Of a stretch of 64,000 nucleotides of DNA, positions 16,341 to 25,524 are shown piece after piece (position 1 is the stretch's first letter; every line of letters starts with the position of its first letter). The translations under genes and the position numbers were made by a program. The DNA is from Pseudomonadota bacterium (GTDB lineage: Bacteria; Pseudomonadota; Alphaproteobacteria; SP197): contig JBCCIS010000008.1 in assembly GCA_039028155.1 (NCBI GenBank), positions 1-64,000 on the forward strand. Reading direction: 5' to 3'. A model generated the notes under the pieces. That model worked only from the letters and a program-made list of their open reading frames with translations. It ran no database searches and was not told where the DNA came from.

Positions 16341-16430
16341 GAAGTTATGCGTGAACAGGGAGGACGCTCATGAAGAGCTTCCACAGAACATAAGGATCCC
16401 TTGGGGGTGTGCATGTGACTGCCGTCACGT
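16306..16430 (-). ncRNA. Candidate small RNA with anti-SD loop
   Basis: The minus-strand segment that ends at the strong terminator contains no convincing ORF but can form a small hairpin at 16349-16367, GCGT/ACGC, whose 11-nt loop is CCTCCCTGTTC. A loop exposing CCUCCC complements Shine-Dalgarno sequences and is the hallmark of the anti-SD (cuckoo/alpha-r14-type) small RNAs of alphaproteobacteria, which also end in a terminator hairpin. The 5' end is a guess; another hairpin (16450-16477) lies further up and could belong to the RNA. On the plus strand the same bases read as a ribosome binding site and a 7-codon ORF (16370-16393), an alternative reading. Confidence 0.45.
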
Positions 16431-16503
16431 TTCCCGACTTTTGCCAAAAACCGCCCTTTTTCGTCGCTTTGGGCGGTCGGGCCTTGTTAGTTTTTGGCCC
16501 GTC

Positions 16504-17397
16504 ATGTTCGATCCCCTGGTTTTTCTACGCTCCGTCGGCCTTGATTGCGGCAACGACTCGATCGCAGAGCCTCTGGCAGGTGGCTACTGGAACCAGGTCT
16601 TTCGCGTCCGTGGTGACGGACGAGACCTTGTTGTTAAGCATTTTGGCGGTTCATCGGTGGAGTCGAGCCTGTTTCCGGTGCTCCCTGATGACGAGGCCCG
16701 CGCGCTCGACGTGCTTTCAGGACGTGGCGTAGCGCCCGACCCGGTCGGTTACTATCCCGCCGGCGACGACCACGGCCCGGTCCTGGTCTACGCGTTCTTT
16801 GCCGGCCAGATGTGGGATGGTGACGTCGCCGAGGCGGCGGATCTGCTGTCGCGGATCCACAGCGTCGATACCTCGGGATTCCGATTGATGCCCGCATCAC
16901 CGTCGGCCATTCTTGCCGACGCCGACCGACTGCCCAAGCCGCCGGACGACGACGAGACCTGGCATCGACTGTTGGGACTTCGCCCGGCGGTCACGATCGA
17001 CGAAGCACCATCACGGCGCGTGCTGGTTCACGGCGACTTCAGCGCCGGCAACATGATCGCAGGTCCGGATGGGGTGCGGAGCATCGACTGGCAGTGTCCG
17101 GGTATGGGCGATGCCGCTGAAGACCTCTGGAGTTTTTTGTCGCCGGCCTTCCAGATCCTCTATGACCGCGGGCCCCATGACAGCGACGCCGTCGCTCGCT
17201 TTTGTCGCGCCTATGGCGATGACGTCGCCGTGGCCAGGCTCGATCTCTTGGCGCCCTATCTATCCTATCGGTTTGCACACTACTGCTGCTTCAGAACCCA
17301 CCAGTTGGCCGAGGTCAACCCGGTGGGGAGCGACCGATACGCACGCGCGAGCGACGCCGAGCTCGACGTTCTCGCCCGCCATCAGGCAACGGCTTAG
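16504..17397 (+). CDS. Aminoglycoside phosphotransferase/choline kinase-like protein
   Basis: 297 residues with the APH/choline-kinase fold. Visible are the glycine loop region LAGGYWNQVFRVRGDGRDLVVKHF with the ATP-anchoring Lys near 45, the catalytic-loop HGDFSAGNM at about 176-184 (HGDxxxxN form), and the metal-binding Asp in SIDWQCPGMGDAAEDLW at about 195. These kinases phosphorylate antibiotics, choline, ethanolamine, sugars or other small alcohols; nothing here picks one. I chose ATG 16504, which starts just before the domain; the open frame upstream runs through the small-RNA locus. It converges with the ACT-protein gene 7 nt beyond its stop. Confidence 0.75.
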   Translation: MFDPLVFLRSVGLDCGNDSIAEPLAGGYWNQVFRVRGDGRDLVVKHFGGSSVESSLFPVLPDDEARALDVLSGRGVAPDPVGYYPAGDDHGPVLVYAFFAGQMWDGDVAEAADLLSRIHSVDTSGFRLMPASPSAILADADRLPKPPDDDETWHRLLGLRPAVTIDEAPSRRVLVHGDFSAGNMIAGPDGVRSIDWQCPGMGDAAEDLWSFLSPAFQILYDRGPHDSDAVARFCRAYGDDVAVARLDLLAPYLSYRFAHYCCFRTHQLAEVNPVGSDRYARASDAELDVLARHQATA

Positions 17398-17404
17398 GTC
17401 GAGC

Positions 17405-17935
17405 CTAAACGTCGACCTCTTCGTAATGGAACGTCATCCGCAATTCGCCGGCCGTGTTCGCCACCGTGGCCAGGCAAGCATGGGCGCGTCGTTCGGGCAC
17501 GAAGACGGCAAACCGGGTGATGTAGTGGTCAGTATCGCTACCGGGAAGCCTTTCTGAGTTCATGCGCACGATGTTGGCGCCGAACTGACCGAAGACCTCG
17601 GCCATGCGCGCGACCAGGCCGGGCCGATCCTCGCCGCTGAGCTCGATCCGATGAGTGATATGACCGCTTTCGGCGTGCACGGGACCAAGTTCGAAGCCGG
17701 TAACCGACACCTTGCTCTCGGTCATGCCCGGCATGGCGGTGAGTTCGCGCTCGATATCGCTCAGCTTGTGCTGTTCCGGCACATCGGCGAGACAGGTGAA
17801 CTCCGCCATTTCGCCGAGGACCGCGAAGGTCGTGTCGCCGAGATTGACCTCAAGGTCAAACAGCCGCCCGGCAACATCGGCAATCATGCCTTGCCGGTCG
17901 GGGCCGATTACGGAAATCAAAGCGTTTTTTGGCAT
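17405..17935 (-). CDS. Double ACT-domain protein (GcvR-like)
   Basis: 176 residues made of two ACT domains: residues about 1-80 (LISVIGPDRQGMIADVAGRLFDLEVNLGDTTF) and 90-172 (HRIELSGEDRPGLVARMAEVFGQFGANIVRMNSERL). Both show the ligand-loop pattern GPDRxGM / GEDRPGL. This arrangement is that of glycine cleavage repressor GcvR and related amino-acid-sensing regulators. Given the dimethylglycine/sarcosine-type genes in the same window, glycine sensing would fit, but that link is inference. The ATG at 17935 begins MPKNAL; an upstream in-frame ATG 16 codons earlier is less likely. It is a cytoplasmic protein without a DNA-binding domain. Confidence 0.75.
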   Translation of the reverse strand: MPKNALISVIGPDRQGMIADVAGRLFDLEVNLGDTTFAVLGEMAEFTCLADVPEQHKLSDIERELTAMPGMTESKVSVTGFELGPVHAESGHITHRIELSGEDRPGLVARMAEVFGQFGANIVRMNSERLPGSDTDHYITRFAVFVPERRAHACLATVANTAGELRMTFHYEEVDV

Positions 17936-18007
17936 GGTGTCCCGCGGATCTTGTGCTCGCTCCCACAATGCGTCAAAGGCCAACGTAAATGAAGACTCAT
18001 CTGCTGA

Positions 18008-19459
18008 TCAGCGCTGGTTTTCAGCGATTGTGACCTGCCCATCAGCAGGCCCCAGCTTGTTGCGCATCAACCAGGCGAGCATAGCGAGGCCAGGCAGAGC
18101 GGCGATGGTCGTCAGCACGAAGAAGCCGATCCAGTTGACCTGAAGCGCGACGTCCTCCGGCGGCGGCGTGCCGACCAGCCAGACCCAGGCGCCAGCCCAG
18201 TTGACATGTTCGACCAACCAGCCAGCCGGCGACGACATGAAGGTGCGTCCAGCCGCCATGAACGACGTCAGAAGAGCGTATTGGGTCGCCGTATAGGCAA
18301 CGTTACACAAAGACGACAGGTAGGCGACGAAAGCGGCGGTGCCCATGCCGCCGGCCAGGTTCTCGAAGCTGATGGTCGCGATCAACACCATCGCGTTGTC
18401 ACCGTACCAAGCCTGTACGGCAAACATCAGGTTGGATATGGCCTGTAGGATGCCGCAGATCCACAGGCTCTTCAGAATACCAAGTGCTCGGATCAGGTAT
18501 CCGCCGACAAAGACGCCAATCATCGTGGCGGCGAAACCGTAGACCTTGGCGATCTCGGCCAGTTGTGCCTTGGTGAAACCGATCTTCAAGATGAACGGCG
18601 TCGTCATGGTTCCGGCCAGCGCATCGCCGAACTTGTAGAGCAGCACAAAGAGCAGAATCGCGATGGCGCCGGGGCGCGTCAGAAACTCCAGGAACGGTGC
18701 GACAACGGCGCTGTAGAGCCACTGGCCGGCTTCTTGGATCAACGAAGGACCTTGCCCGACAAGGCGCGAGAACTCTTGCCGGCGCAGCGTGTCTTCGGCT
18801 TCGCGCTCGACCTTGTCGTCCGGCTCGCGCGACACCAGCACCGTGACGACGCCGACGCCGAGCAGCGCTGCCATGGCGAGGTAGCTCAAGGACCAGCCGT
18901 AGTACTCGGCCAGGATCAACGCGCCGGCTCCCGAGACCAGCATCGCGATCCGGTAGCCGCCGATGATCATGGCCGCGCCGGCGCCCTGTTGGCGGTCGTC
19001 CAGGCTTTCGATACGAAAGGCGTCGATGACGATGTCCTGGCTGGCCGACAGGAAACTGACGGCAACCGCCAGTCCCGCGATAAGCCAGGGTGAATGCGCG
19101 GGATCGGTGAGGGCCATGATGATAATGGCCGCGCCCAGCAGCATCTGAACAGTTAACAGCCAGCCGCGGCGGCGCCCAAAAACACGGCTCATAAGGGGTA
19201 ATGGCAGCCGATCGATCACGGGCGCCCACAAAAACTTGAAGCCGTATGGCGTCCCCACCAGGGCGAAGAAACCGATGATCGTAAGGTCGATATCGACGTC
19301 CGTGAGCCAGGCGGCGAGCGTCGCGCCGGTCAGCGCAAGCGGCAAACCGCTTGAAAAACCAAGGAAAAGTACGGCGAGGACACGCGGCTCAAGATAGACC
19401 GCGAAATGGCGCAACCAGGGGTTACCGCCGTGGTCGTCTCGCTTGTCGGCTGTTATCAT
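18008..19459 (-). CDS. ampG: AmpG-type muropeptide permease (MFS)
   Basis: 483 residues with about twelve to fourteen transmembrane segments. The N-terminal LGFSSGLPLALTGATLAAWL, the GTPYGFKFLWAPVIDRLPLP loop, SFLSASQDIVIDAFRIE and the later SFENLAGGMGTAAFVAYLSSLCNVAYTATQYALLTS segment are characteristic of AmpG, the inner-membrane importer of GlcNAc-anhydromuropeptides for cell-wall recycling. It fits the cell-wall theme of the region (amidase and dcw cluster a few kb away). It lies 73 nt downstream of the ACT-protein start on the same strand and is divergent from the HtrA protease. Confidence 0.88.
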   Translation of the reverse strand: MITADKRDDHGGNPWLRHFAVYLEPRVLAVLFLGFSSGLPLALTGATLAAWLTDVDIDLTIIGFFALVGTPYGFKFLWAPVIDRLPLPLMSRVFGRRRGWLLTVQMLLGAAIIIMALTDPAHSPWLIAGLAVAVSFLSASQDIVIDAFRIESLDDRQQGAGAAMIIGGYRIAMLVSGAGALILAEYYGWSLSYLAMAALLGVGVVTVLVSREPDDKVEREAEDTLRRQEFSRLVGQGPSLIQEAGQWLYSAVVAPFLEFLTRPGAIAILLFVLLYKFGDALAGTMTTPFILKIGFTKAQLAEIAKVYGFAATMIGVFVGGYLIRALGILKSLWICGILQAISNLMFAVQAWYGDNAMVLIATISFENLAGGMGTAAFVAYLSSLCNVAYTATQYALLTSFMAAGRTFMSSPAGWLVEHVNWAGAWVWLVGTPPPEDVALQVNWIGFFVLTTIAALPGLAMLAWLMRNKLGPADGQVTIAENQR

Positions 19460-19630
19460 GCGGTCGGGAACCTAAAAGACCCTACACAGGTTTGTGAAGC
19501 CCGCGCCCCGGTTTTGCCACGAACCGAACTTAGATCGAGCGGGAAGGTGGCGCGGCCTGCGGCCGTGCCCAAATTTATGCCCGGAACGCCCCCACCGCGA
19601 GACCGGGTCAGACAAGATCTTGGAGGAAAC

Positions 19631-21028
19631 ATGCGCGTACGTTCAGCCTTTCTGACGGCGCTGGTTGTTGTGGTCGGCGTCGCCGGCGCAGCGGTTGCCC
19701 GAGCCGACTCGGTCATACCGTTTACCAACGCTGAAGGCGAGCCGACCCTGGCGCCGATCATCAAAGAGATCGGCCCGGCCGTCGTCAACATTGCAACCGA
19801 GGGCACCGTCAAGGGCGGTTCAGAGAACCCGCTGCTCGACGACCCGTTCTTTGAGCAATTCCTGCCCAATGCGCCGCAAGGCAACCAACAGGGCCGCCCG
19901 GCCAACAGCGTCGGCTCTGGTGTCATCGTCGATGCCGACAAGGGCTACATCATCACCAACCATCACGTCATTCAGCATGCCGACAAGATCTATGTCACGC
20001 TGACCGACCGACGCCAGCTCGAAGCCGAGCTGGTCGGTTCCGATTCCGAGACCGACATCGCCGTGCTCAAGGTCGAGCCGATGGCATTGACCCATCTGGA
20101 GATCGGTGACTCCGACCGGCTTGAAGTCGGCGACTTCGTCGTCGCGATCGGCAACCCGTTCGGCCTGGGTCAGACCGTGACCATGGGCATCGTCAGCGCG
20201 GTTGGCCGCAGCGGTTTGGGCATCGAAGGTTACGAGGACTTCATCCAGACCGACGCGTCGATCAATCCAGGTAACTCCGGCGGCGCGCTTGTCACCCTTT
20301 CCGGTCAGGTGATCGGTATCAACACCGCGATCCTGGGCAGCTCGGGCAACATCGGTATCGGCTTTGCCATTCCGATCAACATGGCCACCAACATTATGGA
20401 TCAGATCATCGAGCACGGCTCGGTGCAGCGTGGCCTGTTGGGCGTGAACATCCAGGATCTGACGCCTGATCTGGCTGGCGCCATGGGCGTCGATGCCAAC
20501 GGTGGTGCGCTCGTCGCGCGTGTCTTCCCCGAATCCGCGGCCGCGGCCGCCGGTATCGTCGAGGGCGACGTCATCACCCAGGTCAACGGCGACGACGTTC
20601 ACGACGCCAGCGATCTGCGCAACGCCATCGGCCTTATGAGGGTCGGCGAGACCGCCGATCTGACAGTCCTGCGCGACGGCAAGGAAGTCGACATTGCCGC
20701 CGTCATCAAGCCGCGTGAGGAAGCCGAGGTGGCCTCGCTTGAGGTCCCGGCCGAGGTCGCGGAAGGTCCGTCCCTGGCGGGCGCGACCTTTGGCCCGATC
20801 GATCCGATGCTGGGCTATCCCGACGATGTCGTCGGTGTGCAGGTCCTGACGGTCGAACCCAACAGCGATGCCTTTCGTGCCGGTTTGCGCGAGGGCGACG
20901 TGGTGACAGAGGTCAACCGTGAGCCGGTCGCCGACATCAAGGATCTGATGGCCGAGGCCGAGGAGGCGAGCGAGCAGCTTCTGCTGCACGTGCGCCGCGG
21001 TGAGGCCGCCTTCTACGTCCTGATTTAG
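19631..21028 (+). CDS. HtrA/DegP-family periplasmic serine protease
   Basis: 465 residues. An N-terminal Sec signal (hydrophobic AFLTALVVVVGVAGAAVARA, cleavage after about 25) is followed by a trypsin-like domain with catalytic H112 (ITNHHV), D142 (SETDIAVLK) and S216 (GNSGGAL), then two PDZ domains (about 270-360, GLLGVNIQDL..., and about 375-460). It degrades or chaperones misfolded periplasmic and outer-membrane proteins. Length and two PDZ domains fit the DegP/DegQ group; which ortholog is uncertain. The ATG at 19631 has GGAGGAAAC directly upstream; a longer in-frame extension back to 19406 overlaps the ampG promoter and is rejected. A terminator follows at 21080. Confidence 0.92.
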   Translation: MRVRSAFLTALVVVVGVAGAAVARADSVIPFTNAEGEPTLAPIIKEIGPAVVNIATEGTVKGGSENPLLDDPFFEQFLPNAPQGNQQGRPANSVGSGVIVDADKGYIITNHHVIQHADKIYVTLTDRRQLEAELVGSDSETDIAVLKVEPMALTHLEIGDSDRLEVGDFVVAIGNPFGLGQTVTMGIVSAVGRSGLGIEGYEDFIQTDASINPGNSGGALVTLSGQVIGINTAILGSSGNIGIGFAIPINMATNIMDQIIEHGSVQRGLLGVNIQDLTPDLAGAMGVDANGGALVARVFPESAAAAAGIVEGDVITQVNGDDVHDASDLRNAIGLMRVGETADLTVLRDGKEVDIAAVIKPREEAEVASLEVPAEVAEGPSLAGATFGPIDPMLGYPDDVVGVQVLTVEPNSDAFRAGLREGDVVTEVNREPVADIKDLMAEAEEASEQLLLHVRRGEAAFYVLI

Positions 21029-21079
21029 TTCCGGGGGAAGAAGCCCGGCGTTTACCGGGACACCTCTTGTAACCCTTGG

Positions 21080-21114
21080 CGGGCGGGGCCGGTATCGACC
21101 CCGCCCGTTTTGTT
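21080..21114 (+). terminator. Intrinsic terminator after the HtrA gene
   Basis: CGGGCGGGG (21080-21088) pairs with CCCCGCCCG (21099-21107), a 9-bp GC stem with a 10-nt loop, followed by TTTTGTTT. It ends the protease transcript, so the downstream exported-protein gene needs its own promoter. Confidence 0.85.
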
Positions 21115-21207
21115 TGCGCGCTCACGATTGATTTGATGGTCCGTTCGATGGTCGCCGCCGTAACATCGCTACCCGGATACCGGATCAATTTGACAAGGGA
21201 CGGACAT

Positions 21208-21861
21208 ATGCTCTCGGCGATTAGGCGCGCGGTGCCGCGCATTTTCAGGAACGGCCTGCTGGGATCTCTCGCCGCCGTCATCCTGGCCTCGGCTTCCGCT
21301 CAGGCGGAAACGTTGTTTGTCCGCATACCGACCCAGTACATCGCCGCGTTGGGCGACTCATCGTCCACATCCGGCACGGATGCGGGAACGTGGGGCCTCT
21401 GGCCCGTGGATCCCGGCCCGCGCGGGGTCTGGACCACGGACTATGACGACCTGGTCGCCAACGAGGGCGTGGCGCCAAGCGGCTGGCAATTCAACAGTTC
21501 CGCGTGGTGGCTGGAAGAGAACGGACTGATCATGGAAGCGCCAAGGTTTCCACTACCAGCTGGGCAGTATGTCGTGACTGGTGGACGCGACGTGACGTCG
21601 GTGCTGACGGTCGAGCCAGCCGATGAAACGGGAACACAAGCCTGGAGCCTGGCCGATGGCGCGACGATTTATGACGTCACTCACCTGGGCTGCCGCGCCG
21701 CGCTCTACACCGCGCGAAGCGACGGTGAAACCTGCACGCCCGACAAGACACCCAGGGACGTGTTCCCGATGAGTCCGGGCGTTTCCATGCCCACGGTCGA
21801 CGGCTGCGACAAGCGCGACTATCAGGTCCTGATTGTCGTCGGCATGCTGATCGAAACCTGA
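21208..21861 (+). CDS. Exported protein of unknown function
   Basis: 217 residues. The N-terminus is basic (MLSAIRRAVPRIFRNG) and followed by a hydrophobic stretch ending ASASAQA, a clear Sec signal with cleavage near residue 32. The mature part is rich in Trp, Asp and Gly (WGLWPVDPGPRGVWTTDYDDL, SAWWLEENGLIM) with a few Cys that could pair (HLGCRAALYT, ETCTPDK, VDGCDKRDY). No known domain recognised; it looks like a small beta-rich periplasmic or secreted protein. The ATG at 21208 has AAGGGA upstream. It stands alone between the HtrA terminator and the convergent EF-G-like gene. Confidence 0.65.
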   Translation: MLSAIRRAVPRIFRNGLLGSLAAVILASASAQAETLFVRIPTQYIAALGDSSSTSGTDAGTWGLWPVDPGPRGVWTTDYDDLVANEGVAPSGWQFNSSAWWLEENGLIMEAPRFPLPAGQYVVTGGRDVTSVLTVEPADETGTQAWSLADGATIYDVTHLGCRAALYTARSDGETCTPDKTPRDVFPMSPGVSMPTVDGCDKRDYQVLIVVGMLIET

Positions 21862-21910
21862 GACGATCAGGCTTGGTTCAGACGACGGCCTAGCTGAAGC
21901 CGGGTGAGGC

Positions 21911-21956
21911 GAGGGGTCACGCCAACAGATTGGCTACCTGTTGAGCACGACCCCTC
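21911..21956. other. Two-tier inverted repeat between convergent genes
   Basis: GAGGGGTC (21911-21918) pairs with GACCCCTC (21949-21956), and inside it CAACAG pairs with CTGTTG. The resulting hairpin sits between the stops of the exported-protein and EF-G-like genes and probably acts as a bidirectional transcript end, although neither side has a clear T-run. Confidence 0.5.
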
Positions 21957-21991
21957 ACTTAGTCCTTTGGTCCACGAGACGGGTGTGCGCC

Positions 21992-24019
21992 CTACGCCGC
22001 TTCCAGCTGTTCCTTGCGGTCTTCGACAACCTGATCGGCGACGCGTCCCGACAGCTCCTGCAGATGATCGAAGCTGGCGGTGTAGGATGCCACGCCCTGG
22101 CTCAATGATCTGAGCTCGGCGACCAGGTCCTGGATCTCCGATTGCGGCATGTGGGCGGTGACGGTGTCCCAGCCCTTCCAGCCTTCGCGAACCTCGTAGC
22201 CCAGGAGTTGACCGCGACGGCCGGTGACCAACTGCTGCACCTTCGATGTCGCCGTATTGGGGGCGTGGATGTGCACCTCCATGATCGGCTCCAACAGGAC
22301 GGGGTTGCAGTTCGGCATGCCTTCGCTCATCGCCGTGCGGGCGGCGAGCTTGAACGCCATCTCGTTGGAGTCGACGTCGTGATACTTGCCGTCGAACAGT
22401 TCGACCGAGACGTCGACCACGGGAAATCCGAGCGGTCCGCGTTCGAGATACTCCTTCACGCCGGCTTCCACAGCCGGGATGTACTGGCGAGGCACCGAGC
22501 CACCTGAGATCGAGTTGACGAACTCGAACCCGTTGCCGCGCGCCAGCGGTTTGATGTTGACGTGCACGTCACCAAACATGCCGCTGCCCCCGGTCTGGCG
22601 TTTGAAACGGCCGTGCTGGGTGACCGGCTTGCGGATCGCCTCACGGTAGGGCACGCGCGGCCGTTCGGACGTGACCGCAACGCCGTAACGTTCACGCAGT
22701 TTCTCGAAGGCGACGTTCAGGTGCATGTCGCCCTGGCCCCAGAGGACGAGCTGGTTGATATCGCTGTTCTGCTCGGCGATCAGCGAGGGATCCTCGTCCT
22801 GGATCTTCTGCAGCGCCGCCGACAGCTTGACCTCGTCGTCACGCCGCTCGGCATGGATCGCCAAGCCGTACAGGCGCGGCAGTTCTTCGGCACGCGGGAT
22901 CTCGTCGGCCGATGACGGTGCGGCTCCGCCGATCAACAGCGTGTCGCCGGTACGGGCTTCGTCAAGGCGGCCAAAGGCAACGATGTCGCCGGCCTCGGCT
23001 TTGTCGACCTTGTCCTGGTTAGCGCCCATCATGTGATACATGCCGCCGATGCGCTCGCCGTTGACCGTTTCGCCGTCCTTGATTGTGCCGGCCCATACGC
23101 GCGCCAGCGAGAGTTTGCCGCCGTGTGGCGTGTGGAACGTCTTGAGCACCTGCGCTGAGGGTTTGGTTTTTTCGATGCCGCGATGCTCCACGGTCGTCGA
23201 CGCGTCCGGTGTCCACTCGGCGAGATGTTGCAACAGACGGCGCACACCGTTCTCCTGCTCGGCGGCGCCGATCAGGACCGGAACGAGATTGCCGTCGCCG
23301 AGGGTGTCGTGCAGGTCGTTGATGACCTCCTCGACCGAAGGGATCTCGTCCTCCAGCAGCTTCTCAAGCAGCGTGTCGTCGAAGTCGGCGAGGGTCTCCA
23401 GCATCATGGTGCGCGCTTCCTGCTCGCGCTCCTTGACGGAGTCCGGCATCTCGGTTTCTTCCGATGCCGCGCCTGACTTGTAGTTGTATGCCTGTTCGGT
23501 CACCAGGTCGACGTAACCGGTGACGTGTTCACCATCGCGCACCGGGACCTGATTGATCAGCAGGGGTTTGTCGGAGACTTCCTGCATGGCCGGGATCAGG
23601 TCGCGCATCATCGTCGCGGTGCGGTCCATCTTGTTGATGAAGACGATATGCGGAATGTCGTTCTCGCTGAGGAAACGGAAGATCGGGGCCAGTGTCGTGG
23701 CGCGCTCGATAACCGGTTCGTAAACGACGACGGCGGCGTCGCAACCAATCAGCGCGTTGCGCGCTTCGGCCTGAAACTCGATGGAGCCCGGGCAGTCGAG
23801 AAAGTTGAAGGTGACGTCATCGAATGTGGCGCGCGCGGCGCTGACCTCAGTGCTCATCTGGCGCGCGCGGGCCTCCGGCGCGCTGTCGCCGACCGAATTG
23901 CCGTCCTTGACCGTACCCTTGCGGCCGATCGCGCCGCTGACGAACAGCATGCTCTCCAGAAGCGTGGTCTTGCCACTCAATGAGGGGCCGACAATAGCGA
24001 CATTTCTAACGTCAGACAT
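21992..24019 (-). CDS. EF-G-like translational GTPase, variant switch II
   Basis: 675 residues with the full elongation factor G layout: GTPase domain, domain II (AQVLKTFHTPHGGKLSLARVWAGTI), then III-V (RQTGGSGMFGDVHVNIKP, the EF-G IV/V region). The P-loop is GPSLSGKTTL (11-20) and NKMD is at 129-132. The switch II motif, DTPGH in canonical EF-G, reads DCPGS (75-79): the catalytic His is Ser and the usual GH before the P-loop is GP. It is thus a paralog (EF-G2-like group), not the main fusA, which would sit with ribosomal genes. Its job may be slow-GTPase or stress-related translation. The ATG at 24019 has GGGAGGTTCC upstream and is divergent from the amidase. Confidence 0.85.
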   Translation of the reverse strand: MSDVRNVAIVGPSLSGKTTLLESMLFVSGAIGRKGTVKDGNSVGDSAPEARARQMSTEVSAARATFDDVTFNFLDCPGSIEFQAEARNALIGCDAAVVVYEPVIERATTLAPIFRFLSENDIPHIVFINKMDRTATMMRDLIPAMQEVSDKPLLINQVPVRDGEHVTGYVDLVTEQAYNYKSGAASEETEMPDSVKEREQEARTMMLETLADFDDTLLEKLLEDEIPSVEEVINDLHDTLGDGNLVPVLIGAAEQENGVRRLLQHLAEWTPDASTTVEHRGIEKTKPSAQVLKTFHTPHGGKLSLARVWAGTIKDGETVNGERIGGMYHMMGANQDKVDKAEAGDIVAFGRLDEARTGDTLLIGGAAPSSADEIPRAEELPRLYGLAIHAERRDDEVKLSAALQKIQDEDPSLIAEQNSDINQLVLWGQGDMHLNVAFEKLRERYGVAVTSERPRVPYREAIRKPVTQHGRFKRQTGGSGMFGDVHVNIKPLARGNGFEFVNSISGGSVPRQYIPAVEAGVKEYLERGPLGFPVVDVSVELFDGKYHDVDSNEMAFKLAARTAMSEGMPNCNPVLLEPIMEVHIHAPNTATSKVQQLVTGRRGQLLGYEVREGWKGWDTVTAHMPQSEIQDLVAELRSLSQGVASYTASFDHLQELSGRVADQVVEDRKEQLEAA

Positions 24020-24136
24020 GGAACCTCCCTGCATCTCGTTTATCGCCGTCCCGTCCTCTATGGCGGGACTTTCCAACGGGCTGGCGATAGTCTGCGGCAA
24101 ACTCAAAGCCATGGCGAGTCCTGCGCGAGCCGTTTC

Positions 24137-24883
24137 ATGCCCTCTATTTCCCGGCCCCTGACAGTGATCGAGAGAGCCTCGCCCAATCATGGACCGCGGC
24201 CCCCCGAAACCGCCATTTCCATGCTGGTTCTGCATTACACCGGAATGCAGACGGCGGAGGATGCGCTTGAGCGTCTGACGGCACCGGAGGCCGGCGTCAG
24301 CGCCCACTACCTGATCGACCGGGCGGGCCAGCTCTTCCGCCTTGTCCCGGAGACGGAGCGGGCGTGGCATGCCGGTGTTTCGCACTGGCGCGGCATCAGC
24401 GACGTCAACAGCGCCTCGATCGGCATCGAACTGGAGAACAAGGGCCACGAGTTCGGGCCCGAGCCCTATCCGGCGGCCCAGATGGCGACACTGGTGGCGC
24501 TGGCTGGCGACATCGTGACGCGCCATTGCATCGAGGCCAGAAACGTAGTCGGGCACAGCGATATCGCGCCGTCGCGCAAGCAGGATCCCGGCGAATGGTT
24601 CGACTGGGCCGCTCTGGCGGCGGCGGGCATCGGGCTGTGGCCCGCGCCACGGCCGTCGCGCGGCCGGATCCTCACCACCGGCGACCAGGGCGAGGATGTC
24701 GAGCGGTTTCAGGCGGCGCTGGCGACCTATGGCTACGGATTGGTGGCCGATGGCCGCTTCGGACCGGTCAGCCGTGCGACTGTCGTGGCGTTCCAGCGTC
24801 ATTTCCGGCCCCAAAACGTCGATGGTGTCGCCGATTTGGAGACCCTTGACCGTCTGGCCGGTCTGCTTTCGATGCTGGATTGA
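24137..24883 (+). CDS. N-acetylmuramoyl-L-alanine amidase (AmpD-type) with PG-binding domain
   Basis: 248 residues. An Amidase_2 domain (about 20-165) with zinc ligands at H33 (VLHYTGM) and in VVGHSDIAPSRKQDPG, and the substrate-cleft segment SAHYLIDRAGQLFRLVPETERAWHAG, is followed by a peptidoglycan-binding helical repeat (ILTTGDQGEDVERFQAALATYGYG...). It cleaves the lactyl-peptide bond of muropeptides. No signal peptide is seen, so it may be a cytoplasmic AmpD for anhydromuropeptide recycling, complementing the AmpG permease nearby, though the PG-binding domain would equally suit a periplasmic form (AmiD-like). It directly precedes rnpB. Confidence 0.88.
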   Translation: MPSISRPLTVIERASPNHGPRPPETAISMLVLHYTGMQTAEDALERLTAPEAGVSAHYLIDRAGQLFRLVPETERAWHAGVSHWRGISDVNSASIGIELENKGHEFGPEPYPAAQMATLVALAGDIVTRHCIEARNVVGHSDIAPSRKQDPGEWFDWAALAAAGIGLWPAPRPSRGRILTTGDQGEDVERFQAALATYGYGLVADGRFGPVSRATVVAFQRHFRPQNVDGVADLETLDRLAGLLSMLD

Positions 24884-24910
24884 CCCGCAAAGCCCGGAAG
24901 ACTACGTAGA

Positions 24911-25328
<418 letters not shown>

Positions 25329-25524
25329 GCGATAACTGGCAGCCGGAACAATCAATACACAGTTAAGTAATGAAACAAAAAGGGAACATACTGGACATCT
25401 ACATGTAGTACCTGCATAATGTCAGACTACGAGACCTTGATCGTGGGAACGAGCATCGGATGCAGGAAAGCAATCGAGCAAAAGAGAAAGCACCGTTAGC
25501 CCAGGGATTTACTTGGTAATGGCA

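Noticed and set aside
16450-16477. ACCGCCC/GGGCGGT hairpin as a second terminator
   Set aside because: The loop is 14 nt and only a short T-run follows on the minus strand. It may be part of the small RNA but is not convincing as an independent terminator.
19406-19630. N-terminal extension of the HtrA protein
   Set aside because: It would put 75 residues before a clear signal peptide, and the ATG at 19631 has GGAGG.
25399-25408. CTACATGTAG palindrome as a regulator site
   Set aside because: A single 10-bp palindrome in an A+T-richer region is not strong enough to name.
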